NCBI GenBank assembly: GCA_035235625.1 | Contig: CP141148.1 | Span: forward strand, 12,795,659-12,859,658 | DNA length: 64,000 nt | From: Saururus chinensis | Lineage: Eukaryota > Streptophyta > Magnoliopsida > Piperales > Saururaceae | Direction: 5' to 3' | Shown here: positions 47,839 through 60,782 of the stretch, one piece after another | Numbering within the stretch: the stretch's first letter is position 1 | How the letters are laid out: each line of letters begins with the position of its first letter | The notes under the pieces: model-generated | Seen by the model: only the letters and a program-made list of their open reading frames with translations | Told to the model about the DNA's origin: nothing | Database searches by the model: none | Program-made: the position numbers and the translations under genes

Positions 47839-47846
47839 TGACGTGG
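47839..47846 (+). promoter_or_regulatory. Second UPRE-I type site TGACGTGG
   Basis: Identical octamer exactly 50 bp from the first. It overlaps the CCACG half of the ERSE-I. Confidence 0.55.
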
Positions 47847-47860
47847 CTTTAAATCATTGG
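47842..47860 (-). promoter_or_regulatory. ERSE-I, CCAAT-N9-CCACG
   Basis: On the minus strand, same direction as the gene, CCAAT is followed after exactly nine bases by CCACG. This is the canonical ER-stress response element bound by NF-Y plus bZIP28/bZIP60-type factors. It sits about 170 bp upstream of the ATG and about 90 bp upstream of the TATA box. Confidence 0.7.
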
Positions 47861-48769
47861 TTACTAGTACGTATGGTTCTCGGGGGGACACGCAGGCGGG
47901 AACCCTCCAGAAGAAGCAGCCGCGGCCGTGTCCGATCTCCGAGTCCGAGTTGAGATCGGATCGCCTCGTCGTACGAGTCTACGACGCTCGTCGTCATCTA
48001 GCATGTGTGGTGAAAATAGACACATGCCGGATGGGATAATTTCGTAGGATTATTCAAGCCGGACCCTGGAACGTATGAACGACCGAGTCCGCCATCATCC
48101 CGGCGCTTGTTCTATTTTTTTTGTTTTTTTTAAGTTACTCCCCATGTTGTATATTAATAGTTTTATTAAATAAAAGATTTATTTTATATTAATAGTTTTA
48201 TTTTTTTTAATTTAATTAGTTTAGTAGTTAAGAAAGTATAGTAAGTTAATTTTCCCCTTCTTTATATGTATGTATGTGGGCTTTACTATTTAAGAAAAAT
48301 TATTATTTTTTAAAATATAGTTATTAATATTAAACAAAAAGAATATATATCAAGTATATAAAAATTAACTTTGAAAGAATAAATAATTTAGGAGAAAAAC
48401 ATGCTGGCAACAGCGTAATATCCCTTACCATCTTCATGCCTCAATTTATTTTTGCGAAGAATATAGATATATTTATTATAATGTACAAAGTCAAAAGAAA
48501 ATTTTGTAATAAAATAGAGAAAGCAGCGAGGAGCTAGTACAACAAAATAATAAATTCTATATAAGCATAAAATAACACGACAAGAGCACCAAATTTTAAA
48601 TAAAAAGAGATAGCCATAGCGCTAGAGTTGTAGCTTGGCAATGGTATGGTGTAGACCAAGGGGTTACATAAGAATAATTATAGAGAAAAAGGGATAAAGG
48701 AGAGGGATCAAAGCATAAATTTAAATAAAATAACTATAACTTTTATTGTCCGATTCATAAGTGGAACGG
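47861..48769. other. Non-coding upstream region and AT-rich spacer
   Basis: TCCGATCTC and GAGATCGGA (47931-47960) form a perfect 9-bp stem with a 12-base loop. From 48100 the sequence is AT-rich without recognisable features. Confidence 0.45.
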
Positions 48770-49717
48770 GACTTGGAGGACTATATGAGGAAGATGGGGT
48801 AGCAGCCTAAGAGGCCAAAACAGGAGGATACTCATAACCACTAAAGCCATGAGTGTCATGATAGTCATCATGCCAGAAATCACACTACCCATGTACAGTC
48901 GACTGACCAAGGTCAAAGGACCAATGTCATCTAACACTAGTCCTAGGCAGCAAGGGCATTATAAGAGGGAGTGTCCTCGTAACACTCATGGTGGTGCACC
49001 AAGGCGTCCACCGGTGCCACCTAACACTAGTCCTAGGCAGCAGGGAGGACCATAGGTGAGGCACCAAGTTAGACCACCGACCAGGCAGCAAGATGCTAAG
49101 GGGAAGAGGACAACTAACAAGGGGAAGGCGTATGCTATCTTGGCGCATGAGGCAGTCAACTCCTCAGGCGTAGTGGAAGGTATGATCATCATTGTCTCTC
49201 ACTATGCTAATGTGTTATTTGATACCAGATCTTCTCACTTATTCATCTCTCCGCATTTTACTCATGAGCTTGATGTTGATCATAAGTTGTTATCTATTCC
49301 ATTGTGTGTGTCTACACCTTCATCTTCTCTTCGAGCTAAGGAATATCTTTAGATATTTTTTTGTGGATTGATGGGCATGAGTTGCACATTGATTTGATTA
49401 TATTGCCTATAAAATGATTTTTATATAATTTTAGGCATAAACATGATGTCTAAGTATCATGTGAATGTGGATTGTCGGGGAAAGAAAGTGATGTTTACCT
49501 TGCCGGATGTTGAGTTGTTCATTTTCTAGGGTATTAAGTGTCCTAGTGGGAAATTTTTAGTGTCTTCTTCTAAGGCCAAGAGGTGGATTGACAAGGGGTG
49601 TGAAGCATTCTTTGTAAGCATCTTGGCGATGAATGCGGCGTTGCCTTCTCTTGGGTCCGTGCAAGTTGTGTCGGACTATGCGGATGTCTTTCCTAGTGAT
49701 TTGTCAAGGTTGCCACC
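48770..49717 (+). pseudogene. Decayed Tekay-like gypsy gag-protease, host of the nested insertions
   Basis: The plus strand shows QQGHYKRECPRN (tail of a zinc knuckle), then the protease region YANVLFDTRSSHLFIS, where the active-site DTG has become DTR. Next come HVNVDCRGKKVMF and VVSDYADVFPSDLSRLPP from the protease-RT linker. Stops and frame changes are frequent. A 30-bp stretch containing CTAACACTAGTCCTAGGCAG is duplicated (48928 and 49021). The coding line breaks off exactly at the Athila insertion and resumes at 62201. The left boundary is not defined. Confidence 0.8.
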
Positions 49718-51134
49718 TGATCGTTTATAATTAAACCCTTTGCAAGTGTACAAGGTAATTGTACTAGGATAAGTATTTAAGGGTTGTCGAACCTCAGGGA
49801 CGGATGGGTTATTACTAAATCTAAAGAGGAATTTGCTGATTAAAAACTAAAACAAACTTAAACTTAAATTAAGCAAAAGAAAGAAATCAACTAGTTTAAA
49901 AGCAAGAGATTAATATGATGGAATTTACTTAGGAAATTGAATCCACTATAGAACCATAACAATTCCTTAACTTTTAATCTAAATCTAGTGTGAACATGAA
50001 CAAATATTCTTAGCTACAAGCTAGAATTACTTCAAAAAGAATCATTAATTAACTTCCATGGCATGAACTATCTTCGACAATAGCACGAATCATCTACACT
50101 AAACTAACTATAGGCATGACCCGTCTAATCTTAGTATAACTCATCCAAGTCATTAATTATCTGAACATTAAAACTATTGTATGACCATCTCATCTAAATC
50201 ACAGAAATTAGAATCGATGCAAATATCAAAACCATATCAATCTATCATCTACAAGACAATAAATCAACATAGATTTGAATAAACATTAAAAGCTCTTCCA
50301 TTAAAAAGGAAATCCATATCATACAATTGTCATCATTCACAACTGAGATCTAAATTAAAAAGAAAAGAAACTGAAACTTATCTATAGCTTCATCAACTCC
50401 TAAGTAAAAGAAAAGTCTAGCCTTCCATGGTAGAAGAAAGCACTTGAATCTCCATTGAAAGCTTTGAGTTCTCTTCCATCTTCTTCTTCCTTTTTCTCTG
50501 AAGAAAATCTACTGGAATCCCCCAATTTTAAGCCAAATATGTCTTTTTATAGGCATAAGTTCCGTAGGAAGAAGTCCAATATGAAAAGGATTGGAATTTG
50601 GGTCAAACAAGGAAACTGCACGTTATGCCGATCGAGCGCACTGCATGCCCGATCGATGGGCTATGTATTTTCATCTGAATTCACGTTATCCCGATCGATC
50701 GGTAAGTGACCCCGATCGATCGGATGCTGATGTTTACATTTTCCGGACTGTTCATATTCTGTTCATTAAGCTTTCCTTCGCGTCCATATTAATTTCTAAC
50801 TTGTTTATAACTCCGAAAAGTTGTCCAAATCACTTTAAAGCATGTGAAGACTATTTTTAAGCATTTCAAACATCGTCCAAGTACTTCGATAAGCGCACTT
50901 TACCTACAAAACATAAAATACCATACTTTAGACATGTAGAATATAATTAAAATTCCAACTTTGTTTAAATACACATCTAAACTACTAATAACTACAAAAT
51001 TATTAATAATTAAACTAAAATACTAATATTTATCTTAATCTAAATAAACTATAATTAACTCTAAATTAACCTAATCTATACTAGCAAATAAGGTAAAAAG
51101 GCATATAAAATAGATATAGATTTCATACTTATCA
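49718..51134 (-). repeat. 3' LTR of the Athila element
   Basis: 1417 bp, nearly identical to 60783-62200. Two of its four GATCGATC palindromes (50628-50723) carry point changes. Confidence 0.95.
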
Positions 51135-51149
51135 AATACCCCCAAACCT
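51135..51149 (-). promoter_or_regulatory. Polypurine tract next to the 3' LTR
   Basis: The minus strand reads AGGTTTGGGGGTATT directly before the LTR, the expected plus-strand primer of an LTR element. Confidence 0.75.
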
Positions 51150-53097
51150 ATATTTTGCTAGTCCTCGAGCAAAACAAAAATAAAATAAAACAACTAATCT
51201 AAAATAAAATAAAATAAATAAAAGCCACTTTCGTAGGGAATCACGATTGCATTTAGCATATGCAACAAGCCTTTAAACCCCTAGGTGTCCCTAGTTGGAC
51301 GAGTTGTGTCTCGTGAGGGTTTGCAGTAATGATACCCACAAACATTAAAACCTAAGAAAAATAAAACAAATAAACAAGAAAACAAAAATTTGAAAAACAA
51401 TCTTCTCTTAAAAACACATAACTATTTTTAAAAAGAACCAACCACAAATACTTGAAACAAGTAAACAATTAAGATTTGATCACTTTCAAGTAAGGAATAA
51501 TCCATTCTATAACCTCATCTTAGAAATAATTGTGCAACTACATATATACATTTTAAAAATATAAAGTGTAGAAACTTTGTAGTCATACAATTTCATTCTT
51601 TATTAACAAGCATATCTTATGTGACCCATTAACCAAGCTCATTAAAGTTCACTAACTCAAAAATATAACAATGACAATCTTTCATCTTTAACATCTCATA
51701 ATAAACCCTCATGTAATAGCCTTCAAATTAAATTCAGGGAATAAGAGCATAATATACCTTAAAATATGACTTGTGCAATACTTAGTTCTATTAAGCTTTC
51801 TAAATAGTCCATATAACAAGCGTTAGGCCAGTGTCCCTAATCCAGTTGGCTCAAGGCACTAGGTGTTGAAACACCCCTCAGGCTTAATAACTCGAACTAT
51901 AAAGGCTACAGAACCAAGTAAGTCATAAAAGAATTTATCTCAACTTTTCACCTTTTGACGCGATCCCTTATACTTGCCTAGGCACAAGGTCCGGTTACTC
52001 AGTAAAAAGTGAAACAAACTTTTTTTTTTTTTCATCATCAATTTTTTTTTTTCATTCAATCTATTTTTTTTTCAACTTCTTTTTTTTCACTTTTTATTTC
52101 ATTTTTTTTTTCAATTTTTTTTATACACACTTATCCCATTTTTTTTTCAAATAAAAGCTAAGCATAAAAATCTATCATAAAATATTAAAAATTACTCAAT
52201 TGCCAAGTTTTCAAAAATATATGCTTAGTTAAAGATATCCCACTAAGATTACAAGTAATAAATCATAAAATTATATTCCTACAAGTTTCAAGTGTGTGAA
52301 ATGTGATTTAAAAAATATAAGCACAATTATCCAAGATAATGAAAATAAAATAGAAATTACTCACTTAATCATTTTCATCACTTAATTAATTACTTGAACT
52401 TTCTTCATGAAATTGATCTCTTTAAAAACAGACATATACTTTTAAAAGAAAATAAGCGATAAAACCCACTTAAAAGAAAAGAAAATACTCTAAAACATCC
52501 TAAAAGAAAATTAATAAAGAAAAATATCTTTCTACACCCCCAAACCTAAACTGAACATTGTCCTCAATGTTAAAGAAAGTATATACTACAATGACAAGAA
52601 TAAGTAAGAGAGGGAAAGAAAGATATCACACGAAAGTATAACTAATCCACTAATACGAAAAGTGAAGTACATAGGATTTAGAAAACATGAGAAACATACA
52701 GGTAAAGAGCAATTTCCCAAACCTAAAATACCAATCTACCAGAAAAGAGATAAAAAATAAAAATAATAATAAAAAAAAAATAAAAAAAATAAAGAAAAGA
52801 AAAGATAAAAGTAGCCCCTGCACAGCTAAATATCAGCATCATCAGAATCATCGGCATCAGTATAACTCTAATCACTATCATCTGCATCTGCTGGAGCTGA
52901 CTGGCTACGAATCAAATCAGCTAGTCCCTGTATAAGTCCCCTCATTTCTGTCATCTGAGTAGCCATCTGAGCATCTATATGGGCAGTAAGCCTCGTCTGC
53001 AACTGTGCCAGAGAAGAATCAATATGTCCGCGAAGGCGATGCTCCATCTCCAGGAAAGAGTCGTTAGCATGTGCAGGAATGTGCTGCTCACCGCAAC
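51150..53097. other. Athila 3' untranslated region
   Basis: AT-rich, with long T runs (52021-52145) and no coding region. It holds the internal polypurine-like tract listed separately. Confidence 0.6.
52532..52552 (-). other. Internal polypurine-tract-like sequence
   Basis: TTTAGGTTTGGGGGTGTAGA repeats the 3' tract sequence 1.4 kb inside the element, between ORF 3 and the 3' LTR. Confidence 0.55.
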
Positions 53098-53961
53098 CTA
53101 CGGTACACCCTCTGGGGCTAGCTCCTCCTCGTTCACCTCGTCGAATGCTGGTCGAGGCGGACGATGTGTGATCATCCGGTTTAGGGTGGCCTGGGAAATG
53201 ACCCCTAAACCTCGACTCGTGGGTGCATATGAAGGAAAATCCAAATGAAAGTGAACAAAAATCCGCTCCAAAAGAAAAGGAAAAGCTAATCGAGCATCCA
53301 CTGGTCCAGAAACTATATCTGCCATCCGTGCGAAGACAAAGGAGGGCAAGTCGATGTGAATCCGCTCTGCATGACCCAGAATATAAAGAAGGCGAGCTAA
53401 GGTGAAATCAACCTTCTCATGACGGTGGAACCAAATGTCATACTCCAATATCAGATGTGCAAAACGATAGTCCCGTGTCATGAGAGAAGCAGGCAATCCA
53501 TATGTGAGAGATGGGCCTTGCTCCTGTCCCATAAGAGTCCCCGTGATAATATACTCATCAGGAAAAGCAAAATCAGCAAAAGAGGGATAAGTGAAGCTGG
53601 AGCGCGCCAGACCCATCACTGCAGCTATAAGATCTGGTGTGACAGTGATCGTAATATCACCAATGGTGCTGACAATATATCCCATCTCATTAAGAACGGC
53701 GGATGCATAAAAAGATCGGACCTGCTCATGATGCACGCGAGCGTCAGGGGCTGCAATCTGTGAGAAAAATGAGTACCAATCCTCTCGCTCCATAAGCCAT
53801 GACTAGGCAGCAGTAATGGTGGGGACAAATTCCACCTGTCGCTCGTAAACAATAGGCCGAAGATGTAGATCGGCAGCGGCGGTAGTAGACGATGAAGCAC
53901 GTGAAGTAGAAGATGCGCCCTTCCTCTTCTTCGGAGCTTTAGGATGAGAACCGTGCGCCAT
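53098..53961 (-). pseudogene. Athila third ORF (env-position protein) with premature stop
   Basis: From ATG at 53961 the frame gives a basic start (MAHGSHPKAPKKRKGASS) and runs 288 codons to 53098, with one TAG at 53803-53805. After it come WYSFFSQIAAPDARVHHEQV and RLLYILGHAERIHIDLPSF, typical of the plant-retrotransposon ORF found downstream of pol in Athila-type elements. Its role is not established; it occupies the env position of retroviruses. I see no clear signal peptide or membrane anchor in this copy. The early stop should block the product. Confidence 0.8.
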
Positions 53962-54617
53962 TGATCTGCAAAAAGCTCAAAAACAAGTGCTAAAAGGGAT
54001 ATGGAAGTGACTAGAAAGCAGAAAAATTTTTGTACACGCCCAATAATGTCAAATTACGAAAATACCCCTAAAAAAAAATTGAGCAGAAATGTCCCACATT
54101 AAAGTATAATATGTACAAGTGAAAATTGAGCATCTTTCGTAAAGCAAGTACATATAAACGGATCCATTAAAGCCTCAAAAATTGAAATTTTTGACAAAAA
54201 CAAGGAGATCGAAAAATCCGAAATCTACCGAACATAATGCAGTAATCTGTCAATCAAATTATACCAAACGATCAATCTAAAGTGTAAAAGACATTTCTAA
54301 CAAATTTCCACAAAAATTTGCACCCGATTTAGTCAAAAATTGAAAGAAAAATGCAAAAAATCGAATTTGGGGCTTACCAGTGAAACAGAGGGACAGCGTG
54401 AAATAGAGGCTGATTCAGCTCAAATTGACACCGGAAATGGATTCTACACGAAAAATCGGAGAGGAGGGATGATTGTTGGACAAAAATCTCGCCGGATAGG
54501 GGACGGAAGACGGCGAAGGAAAACAACGGCGCGGCGGAGGAAAAAAAAACGACGGCGGAATGCACTGGCCGGCGCGCGCGTTGTAAGTGACGACTCGACC
54601 GTTCGAACGGACTACTT

Positions 54618-54663
54618 ACCGATCGATCGGGCGATCGATCGGGAACAGTCCCGATCGAACGGG
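54618..54663. repeat. GATCGATC palindrome cluster between pol and ORF 3
   Basis: CCGATCGATCGG, CGATCGATCGGG and CCCGATCGAACGGG occur side by side. The same motif is in both LTRs. Confidence 0.8.
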
Positions 54664-54903
54664 AAAACACAAATTTTTTTTATTTTTATTTTTATTTTTT
54701 TGAAAAAGAAAAAAAAATCCATTTAATTAACTAAACTACTAAATAAATAAATAAAAAATCACTAAATGGATTAAATAAAGGAAATTTAATTAAAACTAAA
54801 AGAAAAGGAGAGAAAATACACATAAAAACACATCGAATAAAACAAGGGTTGCCTCCCTAGAAGCGCTAAGTTTAGTGTCTTCAGCCAGACAGTGTGCACT
54901 CCC

Positions 54904-56976
54904 TTAATGTATTAATGGATCTATCAAATCAATAGAGTCAATGTCACCCCTCTCAATATCTCTCTCGATGACAGGCTTAAGTCTCTGACCATTAACTTTA
55001 AAAACCCGATTATCTTGTGGGTCAGAGATTTCAATTGCTCCATGAGGGAAAACCTGAGTAACAACATAGGGGCCATCCCAGCGAGATCTAAGCTTACCTG
55101 GGAAGAGACGTAATTTAGAATTAAAGAGCCAAACTTTCTGGTTAGGTGCAAAGGACTTTCGATGGATTAAACGGTCATGTAGAGTCTTAGTCCTTTGTTT
55201 ATATAATTTGGCACTCTCGTAAGCTTCATGACGCATCTCTTCTAATTCATTAAGTTGGAGTTTGCGGTGGGAACCAGCTTTGTCCATGTCGAAGTTAAAT
55301 GATTTAATGGCCCAAAAAGCACGGTGTTCCAACTCAACGGGTAAGTGACACGCCTTACCGTAAACAAGACGGTAAGGGGACATGCCAATGGGGGCTTTAT
55401 AAGCGGTCCGATATGCCCATAAAGCATCATTAAGACGCATGGACCAATCTTTTCGATCAGGGCGCACTGTTTTCTCAAGGATTTTCTTAATCTCACGATT
55501 AGACCCCTCTACTTGACCACTAGTCTGAGGATGGTAGGGGGTTGCAACTTTATGTGTGACGGAATATCTTCGAAGAAGAGCTTCAAAGGAACGGTTACAA
55601 AAGTGGCTACCCCCATCACTAATGATTGCCCTAGGTGTACCAAATCGACAAAAAATATGTTCCTTGAGAAATGCCACCACAACCTTATGGTCATTGGTTT
55701 TCGTTGCTATGGCTTCAATCCATTTGGAAACATAATCAATAGCGACCAAAATATAAGTGTAGCCAAAGGAGGGTGGAAATGGTCCCATAAAATCTATTCC
55801 CCAAACATCAAAAATCTCAACAATGAGGATAGGTTGGAGAGGCATCATGTCTCTCCGAGAAAGGGCCCCTAGTCGCTGACATCTATCACAAGACTTACAA
55901 AACTCATGAGCATCTCTAAACAAGGTGGGCCTGTAGAATCCACTTTGAAGAACCTTAGCAGCAGTTTTCTTTCCCCCAAAATGACCGCCACAAGCATAAG
56001 AATGACAAAATTTTAGAATACTATGGAATTCACTATCAGGCACACATCGGCGAATAATCTGGTCAGAACAAAACTTAAAAAGATCGGGGTCATCCCAATA
56101 ATAGTGCTTAACATGAGAAAAGAATAAATCTTTGTCCTGTTTAGTCCAATTAGAGGGAATACGACCCACAGCAAGATAATTAACAATATGGGCAAACCAG
56201 GGGGTTGAATTGGTAGAGACAACAAAGAGTTGCTCATCAGGGAAAGAATCATCAAGTGGTTCAGGGTTGGGAGGTTCCTCAAGTAAGATCCTAGACAAAT
56301 GATCAGCCACAACATTCTCAACACCCTTTTTGTCTTTAATCTCATAATTGAACTCTTGAAGGAGCAAAATCCATCGAATGAGCCTAGGCTTGGTATCCTT
56401 CTTAGAAAGAAGGTAGCGTAAGGCTGCATGATCAGAAAAGATTATGATTTTTGACCCTAAAAGGTACGATCGAAATTTATCAAGGGCATAGACAACAGCT
56501 AGCAATTCCTTTTCTGTAGTGGTATAGTTCAATTGGGCATCAGAAAGGGTCTTACTAGCGTAATAAATGACATGGGGGACTTTGTTCACTCTTTGGCCAA
56601 GGACTGCGCCAACAGCATAGTCAGAGGCATCACACATAATCTCAAAGGGTAGGGAGTAATCAGGGGGCTGAATGATAGGGGTGGTAGAGAGGAGTGTACG
56701 AAGCTTGGTGAAAGCTTTCATACAGGCATCATCAAACTCAAAAGGAACATCCTGAGCCAACAAATGACACAAGGGACGGGAAATCTTACTAAAGTCCTTG
56801 ATGAATCGCCTATAGAAACCGGCATGGCCAAGAAAAGAACGAACTTGTCTGATCGTAGTGGGTGGAGGCAAGTTAGCTATTAGGTCTACTTTGGCCTTGT
56901 CTACTTCAATACCACGTTTGGAAACAACATGACCTAAAACAATGCCCTCTTGAACCATAAAATGACTTTTTCCCAA
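54904..56976 (-). pseudogene. Athila pol, second part (RT C-terminal half, RNase H, integrase)
   Basis: From [12 protein letters not shown] the RT thumb continues with [20 protein letters not shown]. RNase H has [17 protein letters not shown], and [15 protein letters not shown] follows. The integrase zinc finger has H-x-H spacing around [11 protein letters not shown], then catalytic [21 protein letters not shown] and the [16 protein letters not shown] glutamate. The C-terminus runs to 54904. This 690-codon part is undamaged. It is separated from the first part only by the frame break at about 56965, with which it overlaps by 43 bp. Confidence 0.92.
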
Positions 56977-59900
56977 CTCAAAACCAAATTAGTCTCCTCA
57001 CAACGTTTAAGCACAAGAGATAAATTATGGAGACACTCATCAAATGAAGCACCAAAAACAGAAAAATCATCCATAAAAACTTCCAAAAATTTATCAATCA
57101 TATCAGAAAATATGGACATCATACAACGCTGAAATGTAGCAGGAGCATTACACAAACCAAATGGCATACGTCTATAAGCAAATGTACCAAACGGACAAGT
57201 GAAGGTGGTCTTCTCCTGATCCCCTGGAAACACAGGTACCTGATTATATCCTGAGTAGCCATCTAGAAAGCAATAGAAGTCCTGACCTGCTAGTTTTTCT
57301 AAGATCTGGTCAATGAATGGCAAGGGAAAATGGTCCTTTCGGGTCATGGAATTCAACTTCCGATAGTCTATACACACTCGCCACCCTGTGGTTTCCCTAG
57401 TAGGGACTAACTCTCCTGATGAATTAGACTTAACAGTGAATCCAGACTTCTTGGGAACAACCTGGGTGGGACTCACCCACTCACTATCAGAGATAGGGTA
57501 TATGATACCTGCATTTAAAAGCTTAACCACCTCCTTCATGACTACCTCCCGCATGTTAGGGTTCAACCTCCGTTGTCCTTCTCTCGAGGGTTTGACCGTG
57601 TCCTCTAAGTGGATCCTGTGCATACAAATGGATGGGTCAATCCCCCTAAGGTCAGCTACCGTCCATCCTATGGCTCTCCTATGTGTGATAAGGACAGTAA
57701 GCAATCTACTCTCTTGGTCACTAGTCAAACTAGAGGAAATAATGACTGGGAGAGTGTCCTTGGGTCCCAAGAAAGCATACTTGAGAGAGCTGGGTAAGTT
57801 TTTCAATTCAAGCTTAGGTGGTGACTCTATGGAGGGCTTAAGAGGTGTGGAGGCTGATATAGGTAAGGGCTCTACCTGGGGCTTCCAAGAGGAAGACTTG
57901 GGAACACTAGCAGCCGCTAGTTGGCTATGGACCTCCTCCAAAGATGGGTCAATAGTGGACTCCTCTAACCCTGGGTATAGTAAAGTCATTTCAAGTGCAT
58001 CTCTCATTAGGGTAAGGGGGAGGGCTTCATTGACTAGGTCATCTAAATGGTCAACCATTAAGCACTCAAAGTCACACTCACTAGGTGGCTGATTAGATGT
58101 ATGGAACACATTAAGTCTCACATTCATGTTCCCAAATGATATCTCCATCACTCCCGTTCGACAATTGATACAAGCATTAGCAGTGGCAAGGAAGGGGCGA
58201 CCTAAAATGACGGGGATTTGGTGTGTGGTATTGCAGACAGGTTCCACATCTAAGACAAGAAAGTCAACAGGGAAGAAGAACCGATCAACTTTCACTAAGA
58301 CATCCTCAACGACTCCTCGAGGCTTACGCACATAACGGTCGGCTAGCTGCAGGGTAACTGATGTAGGCTGCAATTCTCCTAACCCTAGTTGCTCATACAC
58401 CGAGTAAGGGAGTAGATTGACACTCGCACCAAGGTCAAGGAGGGCTCTATGGATGGAGTGATCACCTATGACACAAGAAATAGTGGGTACTCCAGGGTCC
58501 TTATACTTAGGTGGGGTGTCAAACTTCAAAAGAGAGCTAACTTGCTCGGTGAGAAAGACCTTCTTAGACACATGGGTCTTAGATTTACGCTTTTGAGTGC
58601 ATAGGTCTTTGAGGAACTTAGCATAAGCAGGGACTTGCTTAATGGCATCTAAGAGGGGGAGATTAATTTTGACTTGTTTAAAAGTCTCAAGAATATCATC
58701 CATCTTAGCTGTGCTTTTTCTAAATGGTGGGGCCAGGTCAAGACATTGAGGAAAGGGTGCCCTAGGGATATAAGATCCATCGGAAGTGGTCTTAGACTGT
58801 GGCTCTGAGGAAGGGGAAGGAGAGACTGACTCCTTTGAATTTGGTTCACTCTCTAACTGATAAGGCTTATTAGGGGCTGAATTGTCTAACCCTTCATTTG
58901 TGGTACCCAAGGACTCCTCTCCAACCTGATTATCAATGTGTCGACCACTCCTAAGGGTAGTTATGGACTGAACTTGTTCATTAGAGGAATTGACTATCTC
59001 TACTCCACATTGACCTTTAGGATTTTGTTGGGGCTGACTCGGCAATGTCCCTGTCTCTCTCTTATTGATAGCAATGGCTAATTGTCCAATTTGGGCTTCT
59101 AACTTTGCTATAGATTGTGTGTGAGAGTGGAGGAGTTGGGATTGAGATTGAATGCCTTGTAGGGCACTTAAAACCTTTTCTTCAAAACTTGGACTCCTAT
59201 TGGGTTGGACATACGGAGGTTGCACTTGAGGTTGGTGGATATGGGCTGGTGGGACTGGGAATGGGGGCCTAGGGGGTTGGTTAACCATAACCCCTTGGTT
59301 TTGTGTCCGCCAAGAAAAGTTAGGATGATTCCTCCACCCAGGGTTATATGTGTTTGAAAATGGATTGTTCTCAGCCCTAGGGAAGGATTGGGTAGCATTC
59401 ACATGGTCTTGGACAAGTTCAGGAAATTGAGAGGCAGATGGGCACTCAATGATAGTATGGGCTGGGCTAAGGCATATTGTGCATGCATCTTGAGTGAAGG
59501 GAGTGGGCTGATGGGTTGAAGTCGTAAGGAGGTCCAGCTTCCTACTCAAAGTATCAACTTTGGAGGAGAGGTCTAATGGGTTTTTGACTTCATACAAGCC
59601 ACCCCTAGAGGGGGCATTGTTTAAGGTAGATAATCCACTCTCATTTCTATTCAATGCAGCATGTTGAAGAGAATTTTCACTCAAGTCCTCAAAAAGTTTC
59701 CATGCCTCATTTTCATTTTTTAGCAAAAAGGTACCCCCACAACTTGCATCAACAAGATGACGGTTTTGTTCAGTAAGACCCTCATAAAAACGTTGCACTA
59801 ATTGCCACTTAGGGACAGCATGATGAGGACACCTCCTAAGAAGGTCCTTAAGTCTATCCCAACTCTCATGGAACTGTTCAGTGGGAAGTTGGGCAAAAGT

Positions 59901-60482
59901 GGTTATGGCCTTTCTCATTTGGTTGGTCTTACCTATGGGGAAATATTTTTTAAGGAACTCTTGTTGCATTTGGGCCCATGTTGTGATAGTGTTTGGCTCT
60001 AATGAGTGAAGCCATTCCTTAGCCTTATCTTTCAATGTGAAAGGAAAAAGGCGAAGTTTAACAGCCTCATCGGTTAAATTTGAGAGCTTAAAAGTTGTGC
60101 ATAGTTCTAAGAAGTCATCTAGGTGCCTATACGGGTTTTCATTATTAAGCCCATAAAAGGATGGAAGCATTTGAATGACATTGGGCTTAATCTCATAATT
60201 TTGGGCAGCGACCGCTGGCAACCTAATGCATGAAGGAGAGGTGTACTCATTGGGAGTGTAATACTCCCTTAGAGCTTTAAGTGGTGCATCTACTAACTGA
60301 TGTTCAGCCATGATGGGGGTAGAAGTAGTGTGGGAGGAGGAATTGGTAGGTGAGTTTGGGGGTGTAGGGATGTAGGTCGAGGGCAACTCAGCTCTCCTAG
60401 ACGTCCGCTCAGGCTCAGGGTCAAATGGTACTAATCGGGGGAGTAAGGAGCGACGACCACGCATACACCACAAACACACCAC
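56934..60482 (-). pseudogene. Athila gag-pol, first part (gag, protease, RT N-terminal half)
   Basis: The open frame spans 1182 codons; the likely start is MRGRR at codon 7. The capsid region (about residues 75-290) includes WLHSLEPNTITTWAQM and FYEGLTEQNRHLVDA. A CX2CX4HX4C knuckle, CTICLSPAHTIIEC, is at 334-347. The protease site is LDLGASVNLLP. RT starts around the conserved WRVCIDYRKLN and includes FMDDFSVFG, the catalytic box. After NLVLSWEK the frame goes wrong near 56965, in a run of A, and ends at 56934. The rest of pol continues in the next frame, so a one-base loss has split gag-pol. Confidence 0.92.
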
Positions 60483-60756
60483 ACAATTTTAAGTGTAAAA
60501 AGGGGAAGAATAAGTAAAAACTAACTAAGAAAAGAACTAAAAATTAAGAGAGAAAAAGAGCTTGCAAACCGAAGAGAAGCACTATGCTTGTCGATGTCCA
60601 CTTGTGGCCACAAGTGTAGAGAGCACGATCTTCAACTCAGCCTACAAAATCAAATTAACAAAAGGTAAGAAACTAAAAATTAACCTAAAAACTAAAGCAA
60701 ACTGAATCTAAATTAGATAGAATTATCCTAATACTAATTTAGTAACAAATCAATAC

Positions 60757-60780
60757 CGTCCCCGGCAACGGCGCCAAAAA
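60757..60780 (-). promoter_or_regulatory. Primer-binding site, tRNA-Asp type
   Basis: Just inside the 5' LTR the minus strand reads TTGGCGCCGTTGCCGGGGA. This is close to the tRNA-Asp-complementary site used by Athila elements. Confidence 0.8.
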
Positions 60781-60782
60781 CT

